Source: Toxoplasma gondii ME49 (taxonomy: Eukaryota; Apicomplexa; Conoidasida; Eucoccidiorida; Sarcocystidae). Taken from it: a stretch of 64,000 bases of DNA. The notes under the pieces are model-generated. The model saw only the letters and a program-made list of their open reading frames with translations. It was not told where the DNA came from and did no database searches. Each line of letters opens with the position of its first letter. Within the stretch, counting starts at the first letter, position 1. The stretch covers positions 2,078,043 through 2,142,042 of the forward strand of contig NC_031477.1 of assembly GCF_000006565.2 (NCBI RefSeq), written 5' to 3'. Shown in pieces: positions 1-11,777 of this stretch. The position numbers were made by a program, and so were the translations under genes.

Positions 1-1431
1 ACGTGCCTGTGACGCATAAGACAGCTTGCTCACAGCAACCGATCATTCTGTGCTAACGCAAGAACAACTTGTGGCAAGTACACTATTCATACTTTTGTTA
101 CTCTGATAAACGAATGCGGCACCCCCGCCGACCTAGAGGTCTTATGTCATCAAAAAAAGAAGAGCAGGAATTATCGAGTCTTTACGAACCACGGCCGTTG
201 GGTCACCAATGCTATTGGTGACAGGGGTTCCTCATGAACACTTTCATACCGGTTCGAACAAACATTTGTTACGCACTCCGAACGTCAGCTTTCGTTTTCG
301 TCAGCGGAAAAGTGTACCGTCTACGGCAGTGCAGCGCAAAAAGAATTCCATACCATAGTTTTCGCATATTATACTCTCAAACAATAAAAAGGAGCTGACT
401 CTTATTCATCCCACTCAGCCGTGACGGTTTCCGATTATGTCTTCTTCGCTGCACCGTCAACCACCTCCAAGCCACAAACTGAGGAACCTACTGCACGGTG
501 CAACCACAACGAAGAAATAATGGGCGGTCCGTTGCCCAGTGCAAGGTCATGTGTCTTCTGGCAGTCGCAGATTACGTATGCCTGTGTGTGAGCAAACCAG
601 AAGTCAATCTTCCTCCATCGCCACAGAAATGAGGATAGACAGCACAATCACGCACTGTTTACCCTCCGTGGACTCTCGCCTGAGACCCTTTGCCATATTC
701 GTGCCCCATCAGTCTCAACTAACAGTTAGACGAATGTACCGGATACTTCTTTCGCGTTTTTGTCGGCCACGTGGCCGGGGTCGCTGGCCCCCATGAACCC
801 ACAGCAAACCAAACGACACAGGGGCCATCTTTCGCGTACTCACCCGGGGGGCCGCTTGCAGTAAGCGGATGCACACGTTCGCACAGACTGTACAAGAAGC
901 CACAACCGGTGGAGACCACCTTTCTGACCAGCACAGCTCTTGGCGATCCACACCAACGTCAGAGCGGTAACAAAAATTGACCAGGGTGTAGACGTAGCCT
1001 AACGAACCCGAGTGCCGGGGTTGCTTGCAAGTAAACCTAACACCAACCCGCCTCTCCACTCACTTCTCCAATCTCTGTTTTCCGAGGACAACAATTGTCC
1101 CGCAGTACCAAACGCTTTGTGGTTCTTCATGCCATACGACTACATACCGCACTGACACGATGATAAATTGACGAGCTGCAAGTAACGTTCAGGAAGATGG
1201 GGTCTTGTGCTAAAAGACACGCATCATAGGTAAGAGGGTTGACACCGAACGACAGTCGACGGCCGTGCCCAGGTGAATCTCGCATTTCTGAGACAAATCC
1301 AGACCCTGAGGGAAACACAGTTCTGTAAGGAGACATCTTCAGTCGTCTCCACAGATCATATTCCCGCATTCCTTGTGCCAACAGCTGCACTATGCTTCCA
1401 CGGTAACAGGAAAACGATATCAGTCGCTCGC
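1..1431. other. Intergenic, no gene supported
   Basis: Only short overlapping open frames on both strands, none with a recognisable domain, signal peptide or good splice context. The right part should hold the 3' untranslated region of the minus-strand phosphodiesterase gene that stops at 1432. The left part could belong to a neighbour lying outside the window. I see no RNA gene or repeat here. Confidence 0.5.
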
Positions 1432-4400
1432 TTAGGCTGAGTCGATGGCTCCCAGCTGCACGACCGTTGGCACCCCTCCTTGTGAAGCTGCGATAGGCGC
1501 CGCGGCCCAGTCTCCATGGGTGCTTTGAGGTGGCTGTTTCCACAGAACGGACGAGCCGCACACGAGAGCCACAATCATAGCCACCAAGCACAAAATGGCT
1601 ACACATACGACAAGCCAAATCATCGGTTTGCAAGGCGTGTTTGAAGATTTCGAGAAGTCGACAGCACTGAACAGTGCCTCTGTTTCTGAGTCGCCTGGGA
1701 AGGAATGGAAGGCTGTCAGGTGCAGATAATGCTGCAAACAAACCACATTCACAACCGCACACTCCGTCACAGACAGTCCATTTCGGTAGCCTTGGTGGTG
1801 CACATAATACCGCATCGCTGCAACAAAACTGCATGCGCACGCGGACCAGAAACTAGCATTCGACACGTGCGTCCCAGTCCACCAAGAGGTATTTTCGCAC
1901 ACCTGGGAAACCTTGCATGTTTGTGCATATTCGAACAATTGCAGCATGAACCAGCCACATGAGGTCTATGCACAAGATGTTCGACATAATGCCTTTGCGC
2001 ATAGCACTGGACCTGCTTTGGGTGGTGTATCTTAGTCTACTTCACGGTTCCCCCGAGTACTTGAAGAAAACATTACAATGCTTGGATCTGCTTGTTTCAA
2101 CTAGTTTCCCCAGCACTGAATATGGTTTCCTCAGTTCAACGCTCACACATTCGCTAAGAGCGACATTTTCGTGACATCGCTCTGAAATGTAGTTGCATCT
2201 CACCTCGGCGCTGAAGTCGCCCACATCGCCCTCGAGTGCCAGAGCAGCAGACGCAGCGGGTAAGGGATTGAGATGCATGATCATCTCGAAGTAGTTGAAA
2301 GGCTGCCCGTTGCGGATCTCGTTATTTAAGCTGTCGTACCGCATGAGCATCAGCGCATTGACGGGCCGCGTTGCTTGGCCCCCGCGGCTGCCACGAGCAC
2401 GGGAGATTCCTGCAGGCAATTCCCGGCTCTCCCCCGTTCCGCTTAACAGTCCTTGCAATAGTTGTTGTCTCTCTAGATGCCAGTAAACCCAGGGGACCGT
2501 TAGGCGGTTCATGGGTACAGTTACATCAACGGTTCCGAAATGACGTTTGCCGCCACGAGTTCCATCCACGTAGAATAGGGGCGATGACGGTGCGAAATGG
2601 ACACGGATAAATTTTTTGAGTGCTTGTACACCTCGGCAAACCGGGGCACTCGATTTATCGCGACGTCTTCGGTTTGCGCCGCCGGCAGCTCCGGAAGTAT
2701 CTAACAGACAGAGCTCCCTCGCAAACGGCTGCAAAACATTTAGCGACACGGCTGATACGCCCGCGCCTGTGATGGGACACACCTCATCGGTAAGATCGGA
2801 AAACAGCGAACTTGCACTCCATTGCATAGGATCTTCCAGGAGTGACGATGCACCACAGTCTGCAGGCTGGGTGACCGCCCCCACAAGAGGGGCTAAATTC
2901 TGCACACTGAATGAACCCGTGAATGTGCGGCAGTCATAAAGGTTTGAGCCGGTCGAGGCATTTTCACGGGTCTGGCTGTTCTCAGTAGGAGCCAAGACTG
3001 GACCGAACGTCCAGTACGTACAGGCACCTCGAGACCCAACAGGGAGATTCTTCACAGAGAGAGATTCGCACTTGCTTCGACACTCCTTCCATGAACGTTC
3101 CTTGGTCAAAGCCAGCTCGTCACCTGCAAGTTGACAAACCAGACGAAACCGGTATGGAGCCGAGGAGGAACCAAACATCACTGAAAATATCCTGGCGTCT
3201 GCGTTCCGTATCATCTTCGCCATGAGGAGCTGACACCAAGGAGCAAGTTCTATTCGAGGAGCAAATAACCCGGAAGAACTGTTCCTGAACACTTTCATGG
3301 TCACGAAGACGGTTCGCTTCAGTTGGTTGGCTGCCACAGCAGAAGGATGAGACACCAGTACGCCAATAAACCACGCAGAAACAGCGACAAACAGAAAATC
3401 TGCGTGGTCCATACTGGAAGAGACACATGTTTCGGTACTTGTGCTACAAGGACATGCGTACCATAGCAATGAGCCCTTTGATCACAAGGTGTCGGTTACA
3501 TTTTCTCATTATGTATACTGTCGCAATAATAACCTCGAATCATCACTCACCGATTGGTCCAGTTCTGTGGGAAATGCCACACGGGGCAAACAGCGCTTCA
3601 CTCCGGTAGCTGATGTCGTAGATGTGGTCGCCAGCAACGAAGGCCATGACATGCTCCCGGGAAAACGTGGTGATGTACCAAGCGACAAGGGGGTCATCTA
3701 CGAAGAGCAGTAGCTGGACGCGTGAGCCGAGAATGTCCCGTAGCGGCATTTCGGATAGCCACATTTCACCCTGCTGTCGCAACCACTTAGCGAACAGTTC
3801 AGGCCGGTTAACTGATTCCGCCATCGGGTATGCAGGTCCGGAGACGTCTGCTGCCGTGTTTTTACGTGCAACCTCTTGCGGGCGGCCTGCCGTACCCGGG
3901 AATGCAGTCGATCCAGCCGTCTCAGCATCCTTTTTCTTTTCTGGAGGCCCGAAGAAGACATGTTCATGGCGAGGCAGGAGCTGACCCCAGTACCGATCGA
4001 TGAGCTCCAAAAGGGCCTGGACGTCTTCGTACATCAGGGGTTTGCGCACGGCCGAGGTCATGAACGACGCGGTAGGATCCGACGGAGAAACAACCTCAAA
4101 TGTGGGCGACTTGCCTTTCCCCTTCCTGTCCACATCGCCTCCCGGATGGCCTTCGACAAATTTCGGGCTCGCAAGCTCGTTGAAAGCTGGCAGCGGGTTC
4201 GTCGGGTCGGCCTTCGCACCAGGCTGATTGTACTCTGCATACCGTTTCAGCATGGCCCCCAGAGACGATGCTTGCTCTACAGAATTTATGGCGCCTCGGC
4301 GATTTCCGTTGAGGGTGGAGAAGACGACCACTGCAACTTCGCTGCCGTTCGAACGCAAGAAACGCTGAACAGGACGAAAAAGGCTCTCCTCCAGGCTAGT

Positions 4401-5398
4401 GCGCGAGTGCAAGTCAATGATGCTCTGGAGTGCATTAGGCAGGGCGGGAATCGGGCTGGTGCTAAGCTGGGAAAATGCAGACACGGCCTTCCTGAGGCTG
4501 ACGAGATCTTCTTCCAGTCTCCATGGTGCTTCTGGACAGAAAAGAGGAGACACGCCCACACCAACACAGAAGATGAGACAAAAGGTGCTTTGCCATTATC
4601 TGGCCAAAGTGCCACTCAAGAGAAACAGGGAAGCTTTCTGAACGCAAATCCGCACGAAACGACGAAACATGACGCAGTCGCTTTTCATTCCGGTGTTTAC
4701 TCTGTATCAAATTTCGCTAAAGCTCTCCAAGATATAACAGTGATTCATGAATTACGTCTAAAACGTAACCTGTGTGGAGTAGCCTCACTTTTCAGCGCTC
4801 ACCTATCTATCCCATTGGTGGAGGTCCACCGACACAAACCGTCGTGTCACCACGTTTGTCCGCCAACTTCTCTACGAAGTTGCCTTATCCTTCCTTCTTT
4901 GAGGTGATATTTAAACGATCATCGGGAGTTTCTGGCTTGGTCTGACAGCAATATTTCCTCACCTGAGTACCACTTGCCATCTCGACTGTTCCGCCAGGGC
5001 CGAACGTCGAAGGAACGAATGCCATCGTACAGCTGGCGGGTCACGTCGACATTCTGAGCATGGGTCAGCTCCATGTACCGAGGCGCATTCACGTCGTTTA
5101 GAGTGCTGTGAACAGTTGCGGGAAGCGCCAGCTCTGTGAGGGTCATGTCCGCGAAGAGGCGCATCCAGGCAGCTGCGCTTTGCCGACTTGGGATCCGTTT
5201 TCGCGGGCGAATCGCGGGACCGAATCGGAACTCGGGAAACCCGTTTTCAGAGGACTTGCTAGACTGGCCATTCTTCCCTTCTGGCTGACAGGCAGCAGGG
5301 ATGAGCAGGCACAGCAGCAGCAACAGACCGGCGAAACATGCAAGACGCCAAAGCTGGGGAGACAGAGAGCAACTCCCACGTTCGGTCAGCCCCCTCAT
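1432..5398 (-). CDS. PI-PLC X-like phosphodiesterase, secreted/membrane, 4 exons
   Basis: Reconstructed exons (minus): 5398-4963, 4531-3551, 3330-2204 and 1731-1432. Phases 1, 1 and 0 agree and give 947 residues. The ATG at 5398 opens a signal peptide (leucine-rich core, residues 20-36). The PLC-like barrel follows: LALPATVHSTLN carries a histidine (H97) where these enzymes have the first catalytic His, and QLYDGIRSFDVRPW matches the strand after it. H187, in LHSRTSLEESL just before FLRSNGSEVAVVVFS, sits where the second His is expected. Known family members cleave phosphoinositides or GPI; the substrate here is not known. The last exon encodes one membrane segment (about residues 884-908) and a 35-40 residue tail, so a type I surface or secretory-organelle protein is inferred. 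The third donor/acceptor pair (2204/1731) is the least certain, because another acceptor lies just downstream. The region after residue about 480 matches nothing I recognise. Confidence 0.72.
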
Positions 5399-8300
5399 CC
5401 TGGAAAAAAAGTTCGGGTGCGCATTGAAGAGACACTAGCTGCTGCCAGTGGAGCCTGGTCTAGATACTGACCGTGGGATAAAAAAAATTATTATGCTAAA
5501 GAGCAACGGTTCTCGAGCATGCACTGCAGACGAATGCTAAGCGGACCCGCTCCAGTAGCGGACGCCAAGGCGCCCCCCGTTTTCTCAGGGCTAGCAGGGA
5601 GGCACCAGTCTCCTACTACGGAAGAAGGCAGCCGCAGCACGTTTCCCCTCTCAAAACAGCACAGAAACAAAAATCTGTTTTGTACCTAGCCAGAATGGAA
5701 AATACGAAAGGTCCTCCACGAACAACGATCGGGCGCTGCGGCAGCGGGAGTATAGAAGGCGAGTACGGAAAAGCAAGCGCCCGAACTGCCAAAGGGGTCG
5801 CCGATGTCCAATTGACTGCCTTCTCGAGGAAAATTGAGAGTATTTGTGTCTTTTATTTTTAGTGTCGACTCTGAGAGCTTTGAGAAAGACATCTCAAGAA
5901 AGCTACGCCAGGAAATTGCGAGACTCATTGGGAGCGCGTATCGTTGAAAACGGTAATGGCCAACTGGCATGTCTCTCGCGTCGCCGCGAGCTCTACCGGC
6001 TCATCAACTGGTTCCTGACCCGGCAACACAGCGCCTCTCTGCAAACGCGATTTCCGATGACCATAGCACAGAGGCAACATCGTGAAAGTGTTCAAAAGAC
6101 TTGGCAGACATCCCGCTTTGGACCGTTGTTCCGTCACACTCAATCTCCCCCGTCTTTTCAACGGCTGCGGCCGGGGACGAGGGTGACGAGGCAGGCGCTG
6201 AAGCTGACTCGGAGACAGCGTGGCGCGTATGTCTCATCATTTCTATCAGACACGCCCGACGTGCTCAATTCACCCTTGCCTATTTGAAGTTAGTTTGAAA
6301 CTTCTAAAACCTGAGGCACCTCATACTCACGACAGTGTCTCTTTCACACACGCGGTGAAAATGTCGGGAATGTGTGCCGATGACGGTATACTGGCCGTAG
6401 GCGGACTGCTCGTAGGGCAGTCCCTGGACTCAACGCGCTTCCACTCTAGCACCACTGGCGGATGGAACTGAACCGATCTATGGTTCTTTCCAAACGTCAC
6501 AATAACACTGAGCAGTGTTAAACTCATGAACGTAGATGCTTCGTCACCCTGACAACAGCAACGGTCGGTGGCTACTTTCGAAGCGAGTCAGACGAGCAGA
6601 TGGAACTCTACCACAGACAAAGCTGAGTAGTAGTCGGTGTAAATCGTATGTCTGATTGTTTTCGTCACGCACAGCCAAGTCTGTCTGCTGGTACGGAGAA
6701 GCAGACGAACAAGGCTTAGAGGAATAGGCAGCCCTTGCACATTTTCGGCAACCGAAGCTCCCACCGTCACGCTACAACTGACAGTGGTGGCACCCAGGAT
6801 CTAAGGTTAGAGAGACCGGGTCTAGAAGTGAAATCTACACGAACCACACGGCAGTACCCTTCTTCAATTTCCACTAGGGAGATAGGGGATAGTGCATGTG
6901 TCTAATCGTCAGTACACCCTATACTGATATCGTACGTCGAACAGCCAAGAAGAATCACGAGTGCAAGGGAAGGAAACACACGGGAGGATTCGATTCTCGC
7001 CTCCACAGCGAACTGCCAGCTTCCGTGCAGACGGATCAGGCCACGAAACAGGATAATTTAAGATGAGCAAGGCAATCTGCAATGCCGCGTTTGCTGTCCT
7101 GAATCCCTGCCACTAGAATAGCCAGCAGCTGATCATTAAGTTCCGAATGATCACCGTTGCGGCATGACTAAAGGAAATCTTACAGACACGCTGCATACAG
7201 CGATCTCGCAAGCTGCTGTGTGAAGACTCGTTAATGTAGGTTGGCGACCGAAGTCTGAGAAAAGTATTGCTTCCGGAGCATGTTTCATTGCTTCACAGAG
7301 GAACTGGTAAAGAAGCAAAATGAGGTACCCGGTTTGGCTCGAATGCTCTACGAGTGGGCAGCAACTTTCGCACGCAGTATAGCGCGGGGACGACAAGTGA
7401 TTTACAAGGAATCTCAAAGGGAAGTCGCGAAGAAAACTTCCGTCAGCGCACTGATGAGCATGAACAATTTCACTGATGGCGTCGTGTCCCTAGTTACTGC
7501 GCATGCGTCAAATGAAAGCGTTCCTGCCAGAAGTAATGCATGCGCTCGGAAACAACTCAAGATGAGGACATAGGAACACTGTTGGTTCCTGACACGAAAC
7601 ACCCTTCTACGTGATTCTCATGCAAACAAAAAAACGCCTCCTGCAACGGTAGAGGCGTAAACGGAGAACTGTGCTGTTTCTGGCAGAAACTCATCCATTG
7701 TCGCTAACAAAACGATGACTCCGCGAGGAATATACGTCACGTCACTCGTTCTCCCATCCGAATGATCCGTAGCTTGCCACAGAAGTACCGAGTCTTCTTA
7801 ATTATTAGAAAGGACTTCTGCCCGCGACCCTTCAACCCCCCTTAACGGGTTTCATACATTTCATCCAGACACTTCTCTCAAAAGGGAATCCGCCGAACGA
7901 AGGAGCACGCGGGACGCATGCTTGCATCCAACATACATCTAATGCGACAACAACACTACTACTACGGAACACTATCAACATAAAAAAACAGTATCCCTTC
8001 CTCCAAGCCCAAAATGTGCCATCCTTCTCCACTGCGACGGCTCCTGATAACCACTTCTTGCCTATAGCGCGGCAGAAAAGCCCGGCTGGATCCGTTCAGA
8101 GGTTTGTGTACGTGTGAAATCTAGCAAAAGAAACCTCTAGAATTTACTCAGTCGACAAGCCGAAGTTTTTGCGCTGTGCCCAAATGAGGTCTGAAAGATC
8201 TTCAGTAAAAACCACCTACCAAGAAGTGTTGACAGTTAACTCTGACCCGTTTTTCTGTACGCAGTATTGCCCAGCAGTTACAGAACGAACACAAGGCTTG

Positions 8301-8538
8301 AGAGATATCATTCGTGGCCTGTGTCATCTGGAGGTTTTAGAGATTCCGCTTCGAAATCAATCAGGGTTGTGTGTTTCTTGTCTGATGCAGCTGCAGCAAC
8401 AAGCATTTTCCGACCAGGGACCCAGCTGCGCTGGCACAAAGAGACGACGCCAATGTGAGCAGCAGAAAGCTGGCATCCCCTTCGTTCGCTTCTCTTTGTC
8501 GGTTCACGCTCGCACAGGTACTCAGCTACAGCTTCTCA
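5399..8538. other. Intergenic: upstream of phosphodiesterase gene, 3' side of small basic gene
   Basis: About 3.1 kb between two minus-strand genes. Only short open frames that overlap on opposite strands, with no domain and no consistent splice chain. The left end should contain the promoter and 5' untranslated region of the phosphodiesterase gene. A hairpin followed by a T-run on the minus strand lies at 7634-7658. No tRNA or other RNA gene was recognised. Confidence 0.45.
7634..7658 (-). other. Perfect hairpin next to a T-run
   Basis: ACGCCTC at 7634-7640 pairs with GAGGCGT at 7652-7658 (7 bp stem, 11-base loop). On the minus strand the stem is followed directly by a run of seven T. In a bacterium this would look like an intrinsic terminator. 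In a protist a T-run could end an RNA polymerase III transcript, but no promoter box was recognised upstream. It may be chance. Confidence 0.3.
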
Positions 8539-9602
8539 TCATGTCCCCTTGGGGAAAACGGGTGGCTGAGGATCGGTACCGCCAACCTTGCGTTTTCCGA
8601 GTGGCTGCGGGAAAGGCACCCGCTGCTTTGGAGACCACTGCAACCAGCCCGTCTTGTTCGCCGACAGAAGGCAGAACGGGTTGGAAGACCGACGATACGG
8701 GATGGTCACGGGCAGAGCAGGGACGAAAAAGAAGCGTTTCGTCGCATGTGGAAACTTTGCTTTAGCAGTCCCCAAAGCAATTAGATCATGCATGTACTGC
8801 AGTTTCTCCGAGCCTGTGCACAAGGCACAACAGACAGTAGACTAGGTCTCTGGTATATTCCAGATACGCAAGACACTGAGGCAACCCTAGATCGCGCCTC
8901 CATAACGAGTGAGTCCTTCTTTTGCTGACCGTACCGAACACGTGATGGCATTGAAATATATGAAATGAGAGTGAGCTTCGGCACTATTTACATGGTAGTC
9001 GCTTTTTGGGGGTCCCGGTCCAGAGGGTAACAAAGGCAAAGGAGAGGCGGGCACACCACAGGAAACACAAGTGCTCAGGTGTACGTACTAGACACATCCG
9101 ACAACGGGTCATCGAAACGTTTTTTGTAAAGTAAGGGCGACAGAGTCAAAAGCACGTCTTTCAAAATTCCCCCTAATATTTCAAGTAGCATGTCGGTTAC
9201 CGATGCATCGAACGCAGTTTGTTTTCTGCTGTAATGTTCCAGGAGAAACGTGCCGGACTAACAGAAGAGAAACGGGGAATCATGACGGTAATCCGGGCGC
9301 ACAGCAAGGGCAGGGGCCACTGGAGGTCAAGCTACGGCGAAGCACCGAAGCGAGGTAGAACCGCTTCTTAACCACGTGAGAAGCCAAAACCAAAGTCGAG
9401 AAAGTCGTGACCTCGTTGGCCAGCATCACTCACCTTCCTGGTAACTCATAAGAGTCTTTTTCATCTGCGGACCCATGGCTCGCTTGTAGTGCCAGTCCAT
9501 AATTTCCCACTTTAGCTCGTCGATGTAAGGCCGGAAGCCACTGCGGTCAAAGTGGACCCGGAACTTTGTGAATTGACCCTCGCGACGGTAGCGGAAGGCC
9601 AT
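8539..9602 (-). CDS. Small basic protein, 147 aa, 2 exons, function unknown
   Basis: Exons (minus): 9602-9434 and 8813-8539. The donor reads GAAG|GTGAGT and the acceptor follows a pyrimidine stretch ending in CACAG; phase 1 fits both. The ATG at 9602 is the only in-frame start of exon 1. The product starts MAFRYRREGQFTKFRVHFDR and is rich in Arg, Lys, Tyr and Trp (KWEIMDWHYKRAMG). It has no signal peptide or membrane segment and ends in a proline-rich tail (FPQPLGKRKVGGTDPQPPVF). I do not recognise the family. Its small size, basic aromatic-rich composition and lack of a secretory signal resemble lineage-specific subunits of mitochondrial complexes or mitoribosomes in this phylum, which is inference from composition only. 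Exon 1 is shorter than most gene-finding thresholds, so it is easily missed. Confidence 0.68.
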
Positions 9603-11777
9603 TTTTTATTTCAGAGAGACTAGCCGGGTATCTTAATGAGGCCAACAAAGATATTTTCCAGAGGATTACATCAGCATCAACGGATGATCGCGGTGCGGGT
9701 TCGAAACAATACAGAGAACAACGGCAGACGTTTCCTGTTACAGAACGTGGAAGCTTGGCACCGTTATCAGTCTATGTCGAGCGTGGAAAGGACCACTGCG
9801 CTTACTGACAGTGTGGTGCACGAAGGGAAAAAATATAGGGCAAGGGTCAGTTCAGAGATGCAAAGGGATTTTTTCGTGAGCCAACAGGAAAGAGAGACGT
9901 TAGGAAGTTAAACAGACTCGCAACTGCGGGAATGGAGAGAGAAACATGGCAATGTTGTATCTTTGGCGAAACCTCACGAACTGGAAAAAAGAACTTATCC
10001 CCGTAATCACTGAAGCTTCCAAACGCAAACCTGACGGCACAGCTTCCGCCGGGGACAGATCGAGCTTTCCTTCGAAAAGACAATTCCACTGTATGGCGGG
10101 GAAAGGGAGCAACAAACGTGCAGACCAAGGGTTGCTACTGCCGGAGAACGCTCATGGATATTTTTGCAGCAGACATGCGCTGCTAACAACTACCCAGCAT
10201 GCAAAATTGTGCATGCGCGAGTCGGCCGGGAGCACAACTATTGAAACAGCAAAGGCATTTTCCGCGAATTTCGCTCTCAATCTTTCTTATACCAGATAGC
10301 ATGGGTCTTCCACATATCCGGCCATGTTCCATACCAGCACAGTTCCTCCGAATGGGAAGAGCGTAGAACAGTATTTTAAGAAACAAAGCGGAATCTCCAG
10401 TGGACGTCCCTCACCGTTCAAGTGACCTTGGAAAGGCATAGTTCTACTCTGTTGTTTGCCGCGCAACACTGCAGAATAGATCTGCTTCGTGCAAAGATGC
10501 TTCTGGAAGAGGGACGCTCTATCTGGCGAAAGGGTTCTCTACAGTGTAGAAGATACCCCTGTGCAAACGGTGTGCAAGGGGCGTGTGCGTTTACCCGAAG
10601 GTCCACTGAGTGAGACGAAGAAATTGCCACCAGAGTACCACAAGTGATATATCTGCTTCCTGGTGCCAAAAGAAGAAATTTTCTTCGGCGCCATACTCGA
10701 GCCGCTGCGAGAGCGAGACACTGGTGCCGAAAAGGGATTGACATGGAAGGATGTTTTTACATTTAAGATAAACGGGAATCATCGGCATTCATATACCTCG
10801 ATCAGCGAGATGCATTCGAGTATTCCTAAGAAGGCACACATTGCCGCGTCCTATTTTACACGTGAAACGTAAGAAGATGACCGTGCGCCGACGGTCGAGT
10901 CTCGTGGATCCAGTTGTTCCTTGTTTCGTCTCTGTTTACAAAAAATACTACGCCTTGTTTGGCTGCAGCGTACATAGCGAGGTTCCATGTAAATGGAGAA
11001 AAGTGTTCCAACCAGTTCAACGAGCGCACGGCCCCCTGGCTAATGTGGCCTGTCCGGATTCGATGATAATACACAAATTGTTCAAGACGGCTGTGAAAGG
11101 AAAACATGTGGAGAGGACACACCGTCTGCCTCCCGTGGTAGCCCAGACGTGTTTTGTACCATTCCGTATGTTGTTACACTGACATGTGTCGACTGAAACA
11201 CTGGTTGAGGACGCTTAGGAAAGCACCTCTATGCGTTTGTCACAACACAGCGTCACTGAGGCTCTTTAGAAAGCCGGAACATGGAACTTGACTTGCATTT
11301 CTACACATCTACTGCACTGATGTTGACACCGAGGTGTTCGAGGTGGAATAGAAAGCGCTATAGCAAATCCATATCGTGCGCGTGCCTGCCCACCCCTCAT
11401 ACAGCAGCTGGTGAGGCGGCTGTTTGATTTCGTGCGCAACCGAAGAATTGTCGAAAGCGTTGCTGTCACAGAAATTCAGCTAGTAGCCTCTGTAACTACA
11501 CCGGGGAGAGCGACTGCTCGTGTCATTTTTAAAGTGGACACAGGCTCATTGTCGTTCACGTGAAAAATAAACAGACCGATCCCCAATGAGGACCCGGAAT
11601 GTCCGCGTATCTACAAATATCTCTAGAGGAGAACCGGACCAGTGAGATATCGATGTACGCAGACGCCTTTTTCTGTCCTTCGGTTTCCCTGCACAAGCTC
11701 GAGGTGCTCGTGACCCATCGGGAAGCAATGTTTCATCTTGACCTCAGTAGGTCCCCTGAGTTCCCTCCCTCCCTTCG
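9603..11777. other. Intergenic: promoter of small basic gene and 3' region of next gene
   Basis: About 2.2 kb between two genes on the minus strand. Many short open frames occur on both strands, none convincing. The part next to 9603 should carry the promoter and 5' leader of the 147-residue gene; the part next to 11777 should carry the 3' untranslated region of the 899-residue gene. No repeat or RNA gene was recognised. Confidence 0.45.

Noticed and set aside
3876..4907. 343-codon plus-strand open frame
   Set aside because: It is the antisense shadow of exon 2 of the phosphodiesterase gene.
8169..8765. 198-codon plus-strand open frame
   Set aside because: Its right half is the mirror of exon 2 of the minus-strand 147-residue gene, which has proper splice sites. 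The left half has no features.
9690..9730. GGGTTCGAAAC resembling a tRNA T-loop
   Set aside because: No matching A box or cloverleaf stems could be drawn around it.
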